This document shows positions 1-8,296 of a DNA stretch of 64,000 bases, one piece after another. The stretch is taken from the NCBI GenBank assembly GCA_021848345.1, contig JAJZUV010000013.1, positions 1-64,000 of the forward strand. Direction: 5' to 3'. The translations under genes and the position numbers were made by a program. Numbering within the stretch: position 1 is the stretch's first letter; each line of letters begins with the position of its first letter. A model generated the notes under the pieces. The model did not search any database, had not been told where the DNA came from, and worked only from the letters and a program-made list of their open reading frames with translations. Origin of the DNA: Pseudomonadota bacterium. Lineage in GTDB: Bacteria; Pseudomonadota; Gammaproteobacteria; Burkholderiales; Burkholderiaceae_C.

Positions 1-1725
1 GCGGGCGCCGACGGCGCCGGCGCGCTGGGCCTGGCGCTGCGCCCGGCGGGCGGCGGTGCGCGCGCCGCCGGGGCCGGCGCGGCCGACGAGGTGCTGCAGC
101 GCTGGCTGAGCGAGGGCCGCTTCGAACCCGAGCGCCTCGACGGACGTTTCGCCTATGTGCTGTGGCCGGCCGACCCGCAAGCCGCGGTGCAGGCCTGCAC
201 CGATGCCTTCCGCACCTGCCCCGTCTACCACGCCACCACCTCCGAGGGCCTGCTGCTGGCCAGCGACCTGCGCCTGATCCTGCGCAGCGGCCTGGTGCGC
301 CCGCGCGTGTCGACGGCGGCGATGTATCAGTACCTGAACTTCAGCTACGTGCCGGCGCCGCTGAGCGCGGTCGAGGACGTGTCCAAGCTGGAGGCGGGCA
401 CCCTGCTGAGCGCGCGCGGCGACAAGGTGCAGATGCGGCGCTACTGGGACGCCCGCTATCCCGAGGACCTGCGCGCGCCCGAGGCCGAGCGGGTGCGCCA
501 GTTGCGCGAGACCATCGTGGGCACGGTCGAGTCCTACCGCTGCGCCGAGCATGCGGGCTGGGGCACCTTTCTCAGCGGCGGCACCGACAGTTCGAGCATC
601 TCGGGCATCCTGGCGCGCGCCCACGACGCGCCGGTGCACAGCTTTTCCATCGGTTTCGCCGAGGAAGGCTACGACGAACTGCCCTACGCGCGCATCGCCG
701 CCCGGGCCTTCGGCCTGCAGTCGCACGAGTTCCGGGTGGGCGAGAGCGACGCCGTGAGCGCGCTGCTGCGCCTGCTGCAGGCCTACGACGAGCCCTTCGG
801 CAATTCCTCGAGCATCCCCACGCTGTTCTGCGCCGAGCTCGCGGCCTCCTCGGGGGTGGACCTGATGATCGCCGGCGACGGCGGGGACGAGATCTTCGGC
901 GGCAACGAGCGCTACCGCAAGGACCGGATTTTCAGCGCCTACCACGGCGCGCCGGCGCCGCTGCGCCTGCTGGGCTCGGCGCTGGCCGCCGGCGCCGGGT
1001 CGCTGCGCAGCCGCACCGCCAACCGGGTGCGCAATTTCGTCGAGCGCGCCAGCCTGCCCAACCCCGACCGCTTCTACAACGACGACGCCTTCGCGTCCAA
1101 GTACTTCACCCAGTTGCTCACGCCGCGCATGCGCGGCGCGGTGGGACCCGACGACGCGCTGGACGTACTGCGCCGCATCTACCGCCAGTGCGACGCTCCG
1201 TCGGAAATCCACCGCCTGATGTACCTGGACCTGCGCATGACCATCGCCGAGAACGACCTGGTGAAGGTCACGCGCGCGGCCAAGCTGGCGGGGGTGAACA
1301 CCCTGTTCCCCTACCTGGACCGCCGGCTGCTCGACTTCACCGGGCGGCTTCCCGGCAGCGACATGGTGCGCGGCCTGCACAAGCGCCACCTGTTCAAGCT
1401 GGCCACGCAGGACATCCTGCCCGAGGAGATCCGCACCAAGAAGAAGCAGGGCTTCGGCCTGCCCACCAGCGTGTGGCTGCGCCGCGGCGGACCCTACGCC
1501 GAGCTGGTGCTCGACACGGTGCTGTCGGCCCGCGCGCTGGAGCGGGGCCACTTCGAGCCGGCCTTCATCCGCGAACTGGTCGATCGCCACCGCAAGGGGC
1601 TGTGGGACCACGCGGCGGACCTGCACGTGCTGGCCATGCTCGAACTCTGGCAGCAGGCCCACGTGGACGCGCCCGCGCCGGCCGCCGAGGGCGCGCCGCA
1701 GGCGGCCACGCAGGACGGAGCCTGA
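1..1725 (+). CDS. Asparagine synthase-like amidotransferase, 5'-truncated by the window edge
   Basis: The frame is open from base 1 and ends at TGA 1723-1725, so the start and most of the N-terminal glutaminase domain lie outside the window. The ATP-dependent synthetase domain is intact: the PP-loop SGGTDSSS is encoded from 574 and the conserved GDGGDE follows near 870-890. Family members transfer glutamine-derived ammonia to a carboxylate, making asparagine or amidating sugars or peptides in polysaccharide loci. What remains of the glutaminase half is divergent: the usual RDRxGxKPLYY stretch reads DAFRTCPVYH (around 205-235). Whether the catalytic Cys1 exists cannot be seen. It lies 6 bases upstream of a second, complete homologue, so the two are probably co-transcribed. 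The acceptor substrate is unknown; a role in surface-polymer decoration is inference from the neighbours. Confidence 0.85.
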   Translation, partial: AGADGAGALGLALRPAGGGARAAGAGAADEVLQRWLSEGRFEPERLDGRFAYVLWPADPQAAVQACTDAFRTCPVYHATTSEGLLLASDLRLILRSGLVRPRVSTAAMYQYLNFSYVPAPLSAVEDVSKLEAGTLLSARGDKVQMRRYWDARYPEDLRAPEAERVRQLRETIVGTVESYRCAEHAGWGTFLSGGTDSSSISGILARAHDAPVHSFSIGFAEEGYDELPYARIAARAFGLQSHEFRVGESDAVSALLRLLQAYDEPFGNSSSIPTLFCAELAASSGVDLMIAGDGGDEIFGGNERYRKDRIFSAYHGAPAPLRLLGSALAAGAGSLRSRTANRVRNFVERASLPNPDRFYNDDAFASKYFTQLLTPRMRGAVGPDDALDVLRRIYRQCDAPSEIHRLMYLDLRMTIAENDLVKVTRAAKLAGVNTLFPYLDRRLLDFTGRLPGSDMVRGLHKRHLFKLATQDILPEEIRTKKKQGFGLPTSVWLRRGGPYAELVLDTVLSARALERGHFEPAFIRELVDRHRKGLWDHAADLHVLAMLELWQQAHVDAPAPAAEGAPQAATQDGA

Positions 1726-1731
1726 ACGACC

Positions 1732-3645
1732 ATGTGCGGAATCGCCGGACTCTTCGCGCTGGACGGGGCCCCCGAGCCCCGGGACGGCCTGGTGGAACAC
1801 ATGTGCGCGCAGATCGTGCACCGCGGCCCCGACGACCAGGGGGTGTTTCGCCATCCCATCGGCCACATCGGCATGCGCCGGTTGAGCATCATCGACCTGT
1901 CGACCGGTCACCAGCCGATCGCCAACGAGGACCGCTCGGTGTGGATCGTGTTCAACGGAGAGATCTACAACTACCGTGAACTGCGCCGCGAGCTCGAAGG
2001 CCACGGCCACGTCTTCGCCACCCACAGCGACACCGAGTGCATCGTGCACGGCTACGAGCAATGGGGCGACGCCGTGTTCTCCCGGCTGCGCGGCATGTTC
2101 GCCGTGGCCATCGTCGACCTGCCGCGGCGGCGCCTGCTGCTCGGGCGCGACCGCCTGGGCAAGAAGCCCCTGTACTACACCCGCCTGCGCGACGGCACCC
2201 TGGCCTTCGGCTCCGAGCTCAAGTGCCTGAGCGTGCTGCCGGGATTCGAGCCGCGCATCGACGCGCAGGCCACGCGCGACTACCTGGCGCTGGGCTACGT
2301 GCCGGCGCCCGCCAGCATCTACGAGGGCGTCTACAAGCTGCCGCCGGCGCACCTGCTGGTGGCCGAGGGCGGCGCGCTGCGCACCCAGTGCTACTGGAAG
2401 CCCGCCTTCGGCCCCAAGTGGGAGGACGACGAGACCACGCTGCGCGAACGCCTGCTGGCGCAGCTCGACGAGGCGGTGCGGGTTCGCCTGGTCAGCGACG
2501 TGCCCTTCGGGGCCTTTCTCAGCGGCGGACTCGACTCCAGCGTGGTGGCCGCGCTGATGGCGCGCAACATGTCGCGCCCGGTGCAGACCTTCTCCATCGG
2601 CTTTCGCGAGGACAGTTTCAACGAACTGCCCGCCGCGCGCGCGGTGGCCGCGCACATCGGCGCGCAGCACACCGAACTGGTGGTGGAGGCCGACGCCACC
2701 AGCGCGCTGGAGGACCTGGTCTGGTATTTCGACGAACCCTTCGGAGATTCCTCGGCCATCCCCACCTACCTGGTGTCGCGCCTGGCGGCGCGGGACGTGA
2801 AGATGGTGCTGTCGGGCGACGGGGGCGACGAACTGTTCGCCGGCTATGACCGCTACGCGCGCTACGCGCGCCTGCGTTCGCTGCGCGCGTCGACCGCCGG
2901 GCTGCTGGGCCCGCTGCTGCGCGCGGGCGGCGCGCTGCTGGGCGGCGGCCGGGGACGGCGCCTGCGGCGCATCGGCGAACGTGCCGGCCTGCCCTTCCCC
3001 GACGACTACATCTCCGGCGTGGCGCTGGCCAACGCCGACGACCTGGGGCGACTGCTGGCGCCCGGCATGCGGCGAGACGACCCTTACGCGAGCATCCGCG
3101 CGCAATTCCAGCGCGACGAGGTGTCCGACCCGATGGAGCGCATCCTCGACGGCGACCTGCGCACCTACCTGGCCGACGACATCCTGGTCAAGGTCGACCG
3201 CATGACCATGGCCAACTCCCTGGAGGCGCGCGCGCCTCTGCTGGACCACGAGTTGCTGGAGTTCGCAGCGCGCCTGCCCTTCGACATGAAAATGCGCGAC
3301 GGCCGCGGCAAGTATCTGTTCCGGCGCGTGGCCGAGCAGCTGCTGCCGGCCGACGTGCTGAACAAGCCCAAGCAGGGTTTCGCGATCCCCATCGCGCAAT
3401 GGCTGCGCGGCCCGCTGCGCGAGCGTATGCAGGACACCCTGGCCAGCGGCTCCTTCGCGGGGCGCGGGGTGTTCGATGTCGGCGAGGTCCAGCGGCGCAT
3501 GCGCATGCACCTGAACGGCGGCGAGGACCACGGCGAGATGCTCTGGCTGGTGCTCACCTACGAGACCTGGGCCCGACGTTTCGTCGACGCCAGGCCCGCG
3601 CCCGCGGCGCCGGCGTCCCAACCCCTGACGGCGATCTCCCGATGA
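1732..3645 (+). CDS. asnB: Asparagine synthase (glutamine-hydrolysing), AsnB family
   Basis: A complete 637-residue protein. It opens with MCGIAG, giving the Ntn-type catalytic Cys2 after Met removal. Glutaminase signatures follow: HRGPDDQG, FNGEIYNY, THSDTE and RDRLGKKPLYY. The synthetase domain has the PP-loop SGGLDSS at about residue 264 and GDGGDEL at about residue 362. The length fits AsnB and the related amidotransferases of exosortase/exopolysaccharide loci. It follows the upstream paralogue by 6 bases and its TGA overlaps the ATG of the O-antigen-ligase-like gene (ATGA), indicating one operon. Known reaction: aspartate + glutamine + ATP to asparagine. In a polysaccharide locus the physiological acceptor may be a sugar acid or other carboxylate, which is inference. 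The symbol is by family, not by proven substrate. Confidence 0.88.
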   Translation: MCGIAGLFALDGAPEPRDGLVEHMCAQIVHRGPDDQGVFRHPIGHIGMRRLSIIDLSTGHQPIANEDRSVWIVFNGEIYNYRELRRELEGHGHVFATHSDTECIVHGYEQWGDAVFSRLRGMFAVAIVDLPRRRLLLGRDRLGKKPLYYTRLRDGTLAFGSELKCLSVLPGFEPRIDAQATRDYLALGYVPAPASIYEGVYKLPPAHLLVAEGGALRTQCYWKPAFGPKWEDDETTLRERLLAQLDEAVRVRLVSDVPFGAFLSGGLDSSVVAALMARNMSRPVQTFSIGFREDSFNELPAARAVAAHIGAQHTELVVEADATSALEDLVWYFDEPFGDSSAIPTYLVSRLAARDVKMVLSGDGGDELFAGYDRYARYARLRSLRASTAGLLGPLLRAGGALLGGGRGRRLRRIGERAGLPFPDDYISGVALANADDLGRLLAPGMRRDDPYASIRAQFQRDEVSDPMERILDGDLRTYLADDILVKVDRMTMANSLEARAPLLDHELLEFAARLPFDMKMRDGRGKYLFRRVAEQLLPADVLNKPKQGFAIPIAQWLRGPLRERMQDTLASGSFAGRGVFDVGEVQRRMRMHLNGGEDHGEMLWLVLTYETWARRFVDARPAPAAPASQPLTAISR

Positions 3646-4985
3646 AGCCCTCCACGCGCGTCGGCGTCCCGGCCGAACAGCCCACGCCGGCCGCCCTGAA
3701 GTACCTGCTGGTCGCGACGGTGTTCTACATCCCGAACCAGCGCATGTTCCCCGACTTCTCGCTGACCGGGCTCAACATCACCAACCTGTTGTTCCTGGCG
3801 CTGCTGGTGCTGATCCTGCGGCGGCGCGACGTGGCGCCCCCCAGCCCGCCGCTGAAAAAGCAGTTCATCGCGTATTTCCTGGTGCTGGTCTGGGGCTTCC
3901 TGATCGGGCAGCTCTACGACGGCTCGAAGATGTTCGCCGACCTGCAGGTGCTGAAGAACGCGGTGCTGTACATGCTGCTGTACTTCCTCGCGTATTACGG
4001 CGCCTGCGATCGCAAGACCATGCGCCTGCTGTTCTACGTGATGCTGTTCACGGTGTTCTTCGACACCTACCTGGGCCTGCGCCAGGTGATGGACTACGGC
4101 ATGGGCTACAACGAGACGCGTCGCGTGGCGGCCCCCTTCAGCTGGAATTCCACCGACGCCAACCGCTCGTCGGCCTACTACACGCTGTACCTGGTGCCGA
4201 TGGCGGTGACCGCGCTGTACCTGCCGCGGCGCCTGCTGCGCTGGTTCGCCTTCGCCTGCGTGGGTTTTGTCATATTCGTCAACTTCTTCACCTACTCGCG
4301 CCAGTCCTACGGGATCATCGTGGTGGTGCTGTTGCTGCTGGCCGTGCGTCGCAGCCCGGTGCTGGTGCTGGTGCTGGCCATCGCGCTGGTGAACTATCAC
4401 CTCTGGCTGCCGGACTCGGTGGTGCAGCGCATCGACATGACGGTGAAGACCAAGGACGTGGTGCCCGGCGAGGCGGAGCCGCTGAACAAGGAACTGGACA
4501 CCAGCACCGAGTCCCGGTTCATCATCTGGGGCGGAGCCGCGCAACTGTTCATCCGCAACCCTTGGGGCATCGGGCTGGACAACTTCCACCGACGCATCGG
4601 CGAGTACGCGCCCGACTACGCGGGCTACGACGCGCACGACTATTTCGTGCTGACCACCACCGAGAACGGCTTCGTGGCCCCGATCGCGCTGCTCGCGCTG
4701 CTGCTCGGCCTGTTCCGCCTGGGCAGGCGCGTGGAGAAGGAAGGCCGCGAGCCCGAATCCAGGTTGTACGGCTTGTCGATATGGCTGGGCACGCTGGCCG
4801 TGGCGATGATCAACCTGTACGGCAGCCGTTTCGTGGACGGCAACCTGATGTCGAATTTCTGGATCCTCGCCGGCATGACCGCGCGCTACCTGCAGATCGT
4901 GCAGGGCACGCCCGAGGCCGCGCCGAAGCCGGCCCGGAGCCGACCGCGAAGCCCGCTGGCCGGGGCGCGCACCCCGAGCGCCTGA
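3642..4985 (+). CDS. O-antigen ligase/polymerase-like integral membrane protein (Wzy/WaaL type)
   Basis: 447 residues from the ATG that overlaps the previous stop codon. The same frame is open upstream to 3399, but that stretch lies inside asnB and is a shadow. The protein has about ten hydrophobic segments, with a large periplasmic-type loop between about residues 250 and 330 containing ESRFIIWGGAAQLF and GIGLDNFHRR. The loop ends in HDYFVLTTTENG, which resembles the conserved HNxxL...E.G region of Wzy_C proteins. Such proteins polymerise or ligate lipid-linked glycans in the inner membrane. Translational coupling to two amidotransferases suggests export or assembly of an amidated surface glycan. 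Sequence alone cannot distinguish ligase from polymerase. Confidence 0.8.
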   Translation: MKPSTRVGVPAEQPTPAALKYLLVATVFYIPNQRMFPDFSLTGLNITNLLFLALLVLILRRRDVAPPSPPLKKQFIAYFLVLVWGFLIGQLYDGSKMFADLQVLKNAVLYMLLYFLAYYGACDRKTMRLLFYVMLFTVFFDTYLGLRQVMDYGMGYNETRRVAAPFSWNSTDANRSSAYYTLYLVPMAVTALYLPRRLLRWFAFACVGFVIFVNFFTYSRQSYGIIVVVLLLLAVRRSPVLVLVLAIALVNYHLWLPDSVVQRIDMTVKTKDVVPGEAEPLNKELDTSTESRFIIWGGAAQLFIRNPWGIGLDNFHRRIGEYAPDYAGYDAHDYFVLTTTENGFVAPIALLALLLGLFRLGRRVEKEGREPESRLYGLSIWLGTLAVAMINLYGSRFVDGNLMSNFWILAGMTARYLQIVQGTPEAAPKPARSRPRSPLAGARTPSA

Positions 4986-5003
4986 AGGCTCGGGGTCGGC
5001 ACG

Positions 5004-5025
5004 GACGCGGGACATCTCCCGCGTC
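5004..5025. terminator. Inverted repeat between convergent genes, candidate bidirectional terminator
   Basis: A perfect 9-bp stem (5004-5012 pairing with 5017-5025) closes a 4-base CATC loop. It lies in the 61-base gap between the stop of the O-antigen-ligase-like gene (4985) and the stop of the convergent beta-helix gene (5047). There is no T-tract on either side, so intrinsic termination is plausible but not certain. Confidence 0.5.
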
Positions 5026-5046
5026 GACCCTGCCGGTCCCCGCGCG

Positions 5047-7020
5047 TCAGAACGCTCCCGCGTTCCAGCCGCTGCTGTTGACGAAGGCGGTGCCCTCGAG
5101 GTTGGTGGTGTAGCTCTGCGACGCCCCCACGCCGATCGCCGGCGAGGTCGAAGCGGGGATCGCGTTGCGATAGTCGTAGGCCGACAGCCCGGTGTCGTAG
5201 TAGACGCTGGGCGCCGACTGGAACTGGCCCACGCCGAAAAGCTGGGGATCGGCGAAGCCGGCATCGGAACTGCCGTTCAGGGAACTGATGTCCGAATTCC
5301 AGGTGCTGAAGCTCAGGTAGGTCCCGCTGCCCGAGGCCGAATTCACGTAGAACGGGCTGACCCACCGCGGGTTGTAGTACAGGTTCTTGCTCCAGGTCAC
5401 GCCGCTGTAGTGGCTGAGTGGCCCGTCGAGCTGCACCACCGGCTCGGTGTTGTCGAAGCCGTAGACCAGGTTGTTCGCGATCACCGTGCCGGAGTCGGCG
5501 GTGCCGGTGTTGTCCAGCAAGTGGATCCCCGCGGTGAAGGTGCCGCTCGGCGTGGTCGGCGGCAGGATGATCGTATTGTTCGCGATCAGGGTGTTCTTCA
5601 GGCTGTGCTGGCTCTGGGTCGGATTCCCCTCGGCGTACTCGTTGATGCCGATGCGGCAGCCGGCCATCAGGTTGTCGTAGACCTGGGTGTTGGCCAGGTT
5701 GGCGCTGCCGCCGGAGGAGTTGTACTCGTCGGCCAGCATCAGGCACACCGTGTACTTCTGCGGCGGGCCCGAACTCCAGTTGGAGGAACTGGACGGGTAG
5801 AACAGCTGCGATTCCTGGATCGGGTGGTCGAACAGGATGTTCTGGCGCGCGGTGTCGTTGGGCTGGTTGTCGAAATACATGTTGACCGACCAGTTGTCGA
5901 AGGCCACGTTCTGCTCGAACAGGGTTCCGCCGGTCGCCGCGCCTGAGGAATTGCTGCCGTAGGAGATGATGCCCTCGCCGCCGTTGTCGAACACGACGTT
6001 GCCCCGCGCCGTGCCGTTCAGGCTGTAGCTGAAGGCCAGTCCGCCGCTCCAGCCGCCGCCGTCCTGGGCGAACTGGTTGTTGCCCCGGGGCCAGTTCAGC
6101 AACACGTTCTGGTAGACGAAGTTGTACAGCGCCTGGTTGTCTGTATTGGCGTTCTGGGCGTTGGCCATGAAGTTCAGCCCGGCCTTGGCGTTGAATTCCA
6201 GCAGGCAGTTCTGCACCGTGATGTGGCTGCCGTAGCCCCAGATCCCCGCCGCGCCGCTGCCGCGCACCGTCAGGCCGTTGAACACCAGGTAGTCGTTGTT
6301 GTAGAAAAAGACCACCTGTTGCGAGCCGTCGTTGCTGGGCACCACGATGTCCGACTGGCTGGGGCTGGAATTGCCGAAATCGGCGGTGATGGTGTTGCCC
6401 GACAGGTACCAGGCGTTGGAACCCGGGGTCACCGCGGAGGCCGAGCCGACCTGGCTCAGTGGCACCTGGTTCACCACCACCGCCACCGGGGTGAAACTGG
6501 CGGTGGCCTGCCACACCGAGCCGTTGACCTGGGTCCAGCCGTTCACCGGGGTGGAGCCGTCGATGATCACCGGGCCGCTGCCGTCGCTGCCGAAGGTGAT
6601 GGGCTTGCCGGCGGTTCCGCTGGCATAGTTGGTCATCTTGATGGTGCTGTGGTACGTGCCGGCGGCGATCAGCACCGTGTCGCCGGCCTGCACCACGCTG
6701 GCGGCCTTCTGGGGCGTGGCGAAAGCGGTCTGCGGGCTCAGCCCGTTGTTGCTGTCGCTGCCCGTCGTGCTGACGTAGTAGGTCGTGCCGGTGGTGGACG
6801 GCGGGGTCGTCGGGGTTCCCGGCTCCCAGGTATGCCAGGGCAGCTGAATGTTCTGGAAGCTCGACGCCGGCAGGCCGCCGGAACCGAGGCCGTTCTCGGA
6901 GCCGGCGGAAGAACCGCCGCCACCGCCGCAGGAGGAAAGCGCCAGGCAGGCGCCCAGGGCCGGCACAAGAGCCCGGCGCGCCCAGGCGCGGGAGCGGGAA
7001 ACCATGATTCGTGAACGCAT
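5047..7020 (-). CDS. Secreted right-handed parallel beta-helix lipoprotein
   Basis: 657 residues from the ATG at 7020. This start is preferred because AGG sits about 6 bases upstream and because it begins a compact signal sequence (MRSRIMVSRSRAW) ending in lipobox LSSC followed by a Gly/Ser linker. Alternative starts are 7086 and 7005. After the linker comes YYVSTTGSDSNNGLSPQTAF, the typical entry of DUF1565/pectate-lyase-like parallel beta-helix domains. Many Asn-rich turns (NNTI, NNLVYG, YDNLMAG) follow, consistent with stacked coils. Such folds occur in polysaccharide lyases, epimerases and passive surface proteins; I see no catalytic signature that decides between them. It is convergent with the amidotransferase/ligase operon, so processing or binding of that polymer is a reasonable inference. 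Confidence 0.82.
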   Translation of the reverse strand: MRSRIMVSRSRAWARRALVPALGACLALSSCGGGGGSSAGSENGLGSGGLPASSFQNIQLPWHTWEPGTPTTPPSTTGTTYYVSTTGSDSNNGLSPQTAFATPQKAASVVQAGDTVLIAAGTYHSTIKMTNYASGTAGKPITFGSDGSGPVIIDGSTPVNGWTQVNGSVWQATASFTPVAVVVNQVPLSQVGSASAVTPGSNAWYLSGNTITADFGNSSPSQSDIVVPSNDGSQQVVFFYNNDYLVFNGLTVRGSGAAGIWGYGSHITVQNCLLEFNAKAGLNFMANAQNANTDNQALYNFVYQNVLLNWPRGNNQFAQDGGGWSGGLAFSYSLNGTARGNVVFDNGGEGIISYGSNSSGAATGGTLFEQNVAFDNWSVNMYFDNQPNDTARQNILFDHPIQESQLFYPSSSSNWSSGPPQKYTVCLMLADEYNSSGGSANLANTQVYDNLMAGCRIGINEYAEGNPTQSQHSLKNTLIANNTIILPPTTPSGTFTAGIHLLDNTGTADSGTVIANNLVYGFDNTEPVVQLDGPLSHYSGVTWSKNLYYNPRWVSPFYVNSASGSGTYLSFSTWNSDISSLNGSSDAGFADPQLFGVGQFQSAPSVYYDTGLSAYDYRNAIPASTSPAIGVGASQSYTTNLEGTAFVNSSGWNAGAF

Positions 7021-7101
7021 GCGATACCTACGGAAAAGGGACAAACTCCCATCGGACCCCGGGTTGCGCGCTCGCGCCTCGCGCACGAGGCGACACGCGC
7101 G

Positions 7102-7117
7102 GCATCGGATCCGATGC
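7102..7117. promoter_or_regulatory. 16-bp perfect palindrome upstream of the beta-helix lipoprotein gene
   Basis: GCATCGGATCCGATGC is self-complementary over all 16 bases and lies 82-97 bases upstream of the lipoprotein ATG at 7020. The surrounding non-coding stretch (7021-7293) becomes noticeably A+T-rich between about 7160 and 7290, as expected for a promoter. Placement and symmetry suit a dimeric repressor or activator site. I do not recognise the motif. Confidence 0.4.
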
Positions 7118-7293
7118 GCACAGCCCCCTGACCGGCCCTTGCGGCCGGCTCGTTTTCGTTATGGCCCCGCGCAAATTCACGATTCCCGGCAATTCTTGGA
7201 AAAGTATGCCAAGGATTCGTGAAAAATTTGTTTCCCCGGGAGTGTACTTGGTCGCGAGCCGAGGGTTCCAACAATTTGTCACATTTGGCCTTT

Positions 7294-8223
7294 TCAGGCC
7301 GCCCTGCGCGCCAGGTAGATCCCCGCCAGCGCCACCGCGCCGCCGGCCATCTGCAGCGGGCCCATCGCCTGGCCCAGGATCAGCCAGGCGTACACCGCGG
7401 CGGCGGCAGGCTGCATCAGCAGCCCCACCGAGGCCAGGCCCGGGTGCAGGTGCTTGATGGCGTGCGCCACCACCACCTGGCCTCCGATCTGCACCACCAG
7501 CGCCAGTCCGAGCAGCCACAGCCAGCCGATGGGCGCGGTGGGCAGCATATGGCCCTGCGCCAACGCGAAGGGCAGCAGCGCCAGCGTGGCCCCCGAGCTC
7601 ACCCAGGCCATCAGCGGCAGGGTGCGCAGGCGCTGGCGGGCCTGCTGCACGCCGAGCTGGTAGGCGGCGTAGAACAGGGCCGAGCTCAGGCCGCAGATGT
7701 CTCCCAGCAGCGCGGTGCCGTGGTTCAGGTGGGCACCGATCATCAGCATGGCGCCGGCCAGCGCCACGCCCATGCCGAGCAGGAAGCCGCCGCTGGGGGC
7801 GATGCCGGTCATCGCCCACAGCGCGACTGCGATGACCACCGGCGCCAGGTTGGACTCCAGCGTGGCGTTGGCCACCGTGGTCCAGAACAGGCCCAGGTGG
7901 TAGAGGATCAGGTCGCCGGCGAACATGGTGCCGGCCAGCGCGATCAGCGCGGTGCGCGACCAGCCGCGGAACCACACGGGCACGACGGGAGCGGGCTGTT
8001 CCAGCGCCGGCTCCAGCTCGGCGTCGGCGGACGCCGGTGCCGCGGCCGCACGCGTGCGGCGCCATCGTTCGGCCAGGGCCCAGCTCACCAGTACCACGGA
8101 GGCCAGCGCCATGCGCCAGAAGGCGCTGCCGAAGGGGCCCACGCCCACGTTGCCCGCCAGGCGCACCAGCACGCCGCCCAGGCCCATCATCGCGCCGCCG
8201 AAAAGCAGGATCAGGAATTCCAT
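7294..8223 (-). CDS. EamA/DMT-superfamily transporter
   Basis: 309 residues from ATG 8223 (MEFLILLFGGAMMGLGG); a GTG 24 bases upstream would add eight polar residues and is less likely. About ten transmembrane helices are visible, in two five-helix repeats typical of RhaT/EamA drug/metabolite exporters. A charged insertion (about residues 60-85, WRRTRAAAAPASADAELEP) separates helices 2 and 3. The second repeat contains the conserved GLSSALFYAAYQLG and the ending LGQAMGPLQMAGGAVALAGIYLA. Substrates of this superfamily range from amino acids to nucleotides and cannot be predicted here. The gene ends 273 bases upstream of the beta-helix lipoprotein on the same strand, too far to suggest coupling. 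Confidence 0.85.
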   Translation of the reverse strand: MEFLILLFGGAMMGLGGVLVRLAGNVGVGPFGSAFWRMALASVVLVSWALAERWRRTRAAAAPASADAELEPALEQPAPVVPVWFRGWSRTALIALAGTMFAGDLILYHLGLFWTTVANATLESNLAPVVIAVALWAMTGIAPSGGFLLGMGVALAGAMLMIGAHLNHGTALLGDICGLSSALFYAAYQLGVQQARQRLRTLPLMAWVSSGATLALLPFALAQGHMLPTAPIGWLWLLGLALVVQIGGQVVVAHAIKHLHPGLASVGLLMQPAAAAVYAWLILGQAMGPLQMAGGAVALAGIYLARRAA

Positions 8224-8296
8224 CCCGCCATTGTTGCCGACCCGCACGTCCCGCGCGCAACGCTGCGCGGCGGTGACCGCCGCGCGAGCCGCCGGC

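Noticed and set aside
7140-7293. A sigma-54 promoter before the beta-helix gene (TTGGCA...TTGC on the minus strand)
   Set aside because: The GG and GC elements are too far apart (about 16 bases between them) for the fixed sigma-54 spacing.
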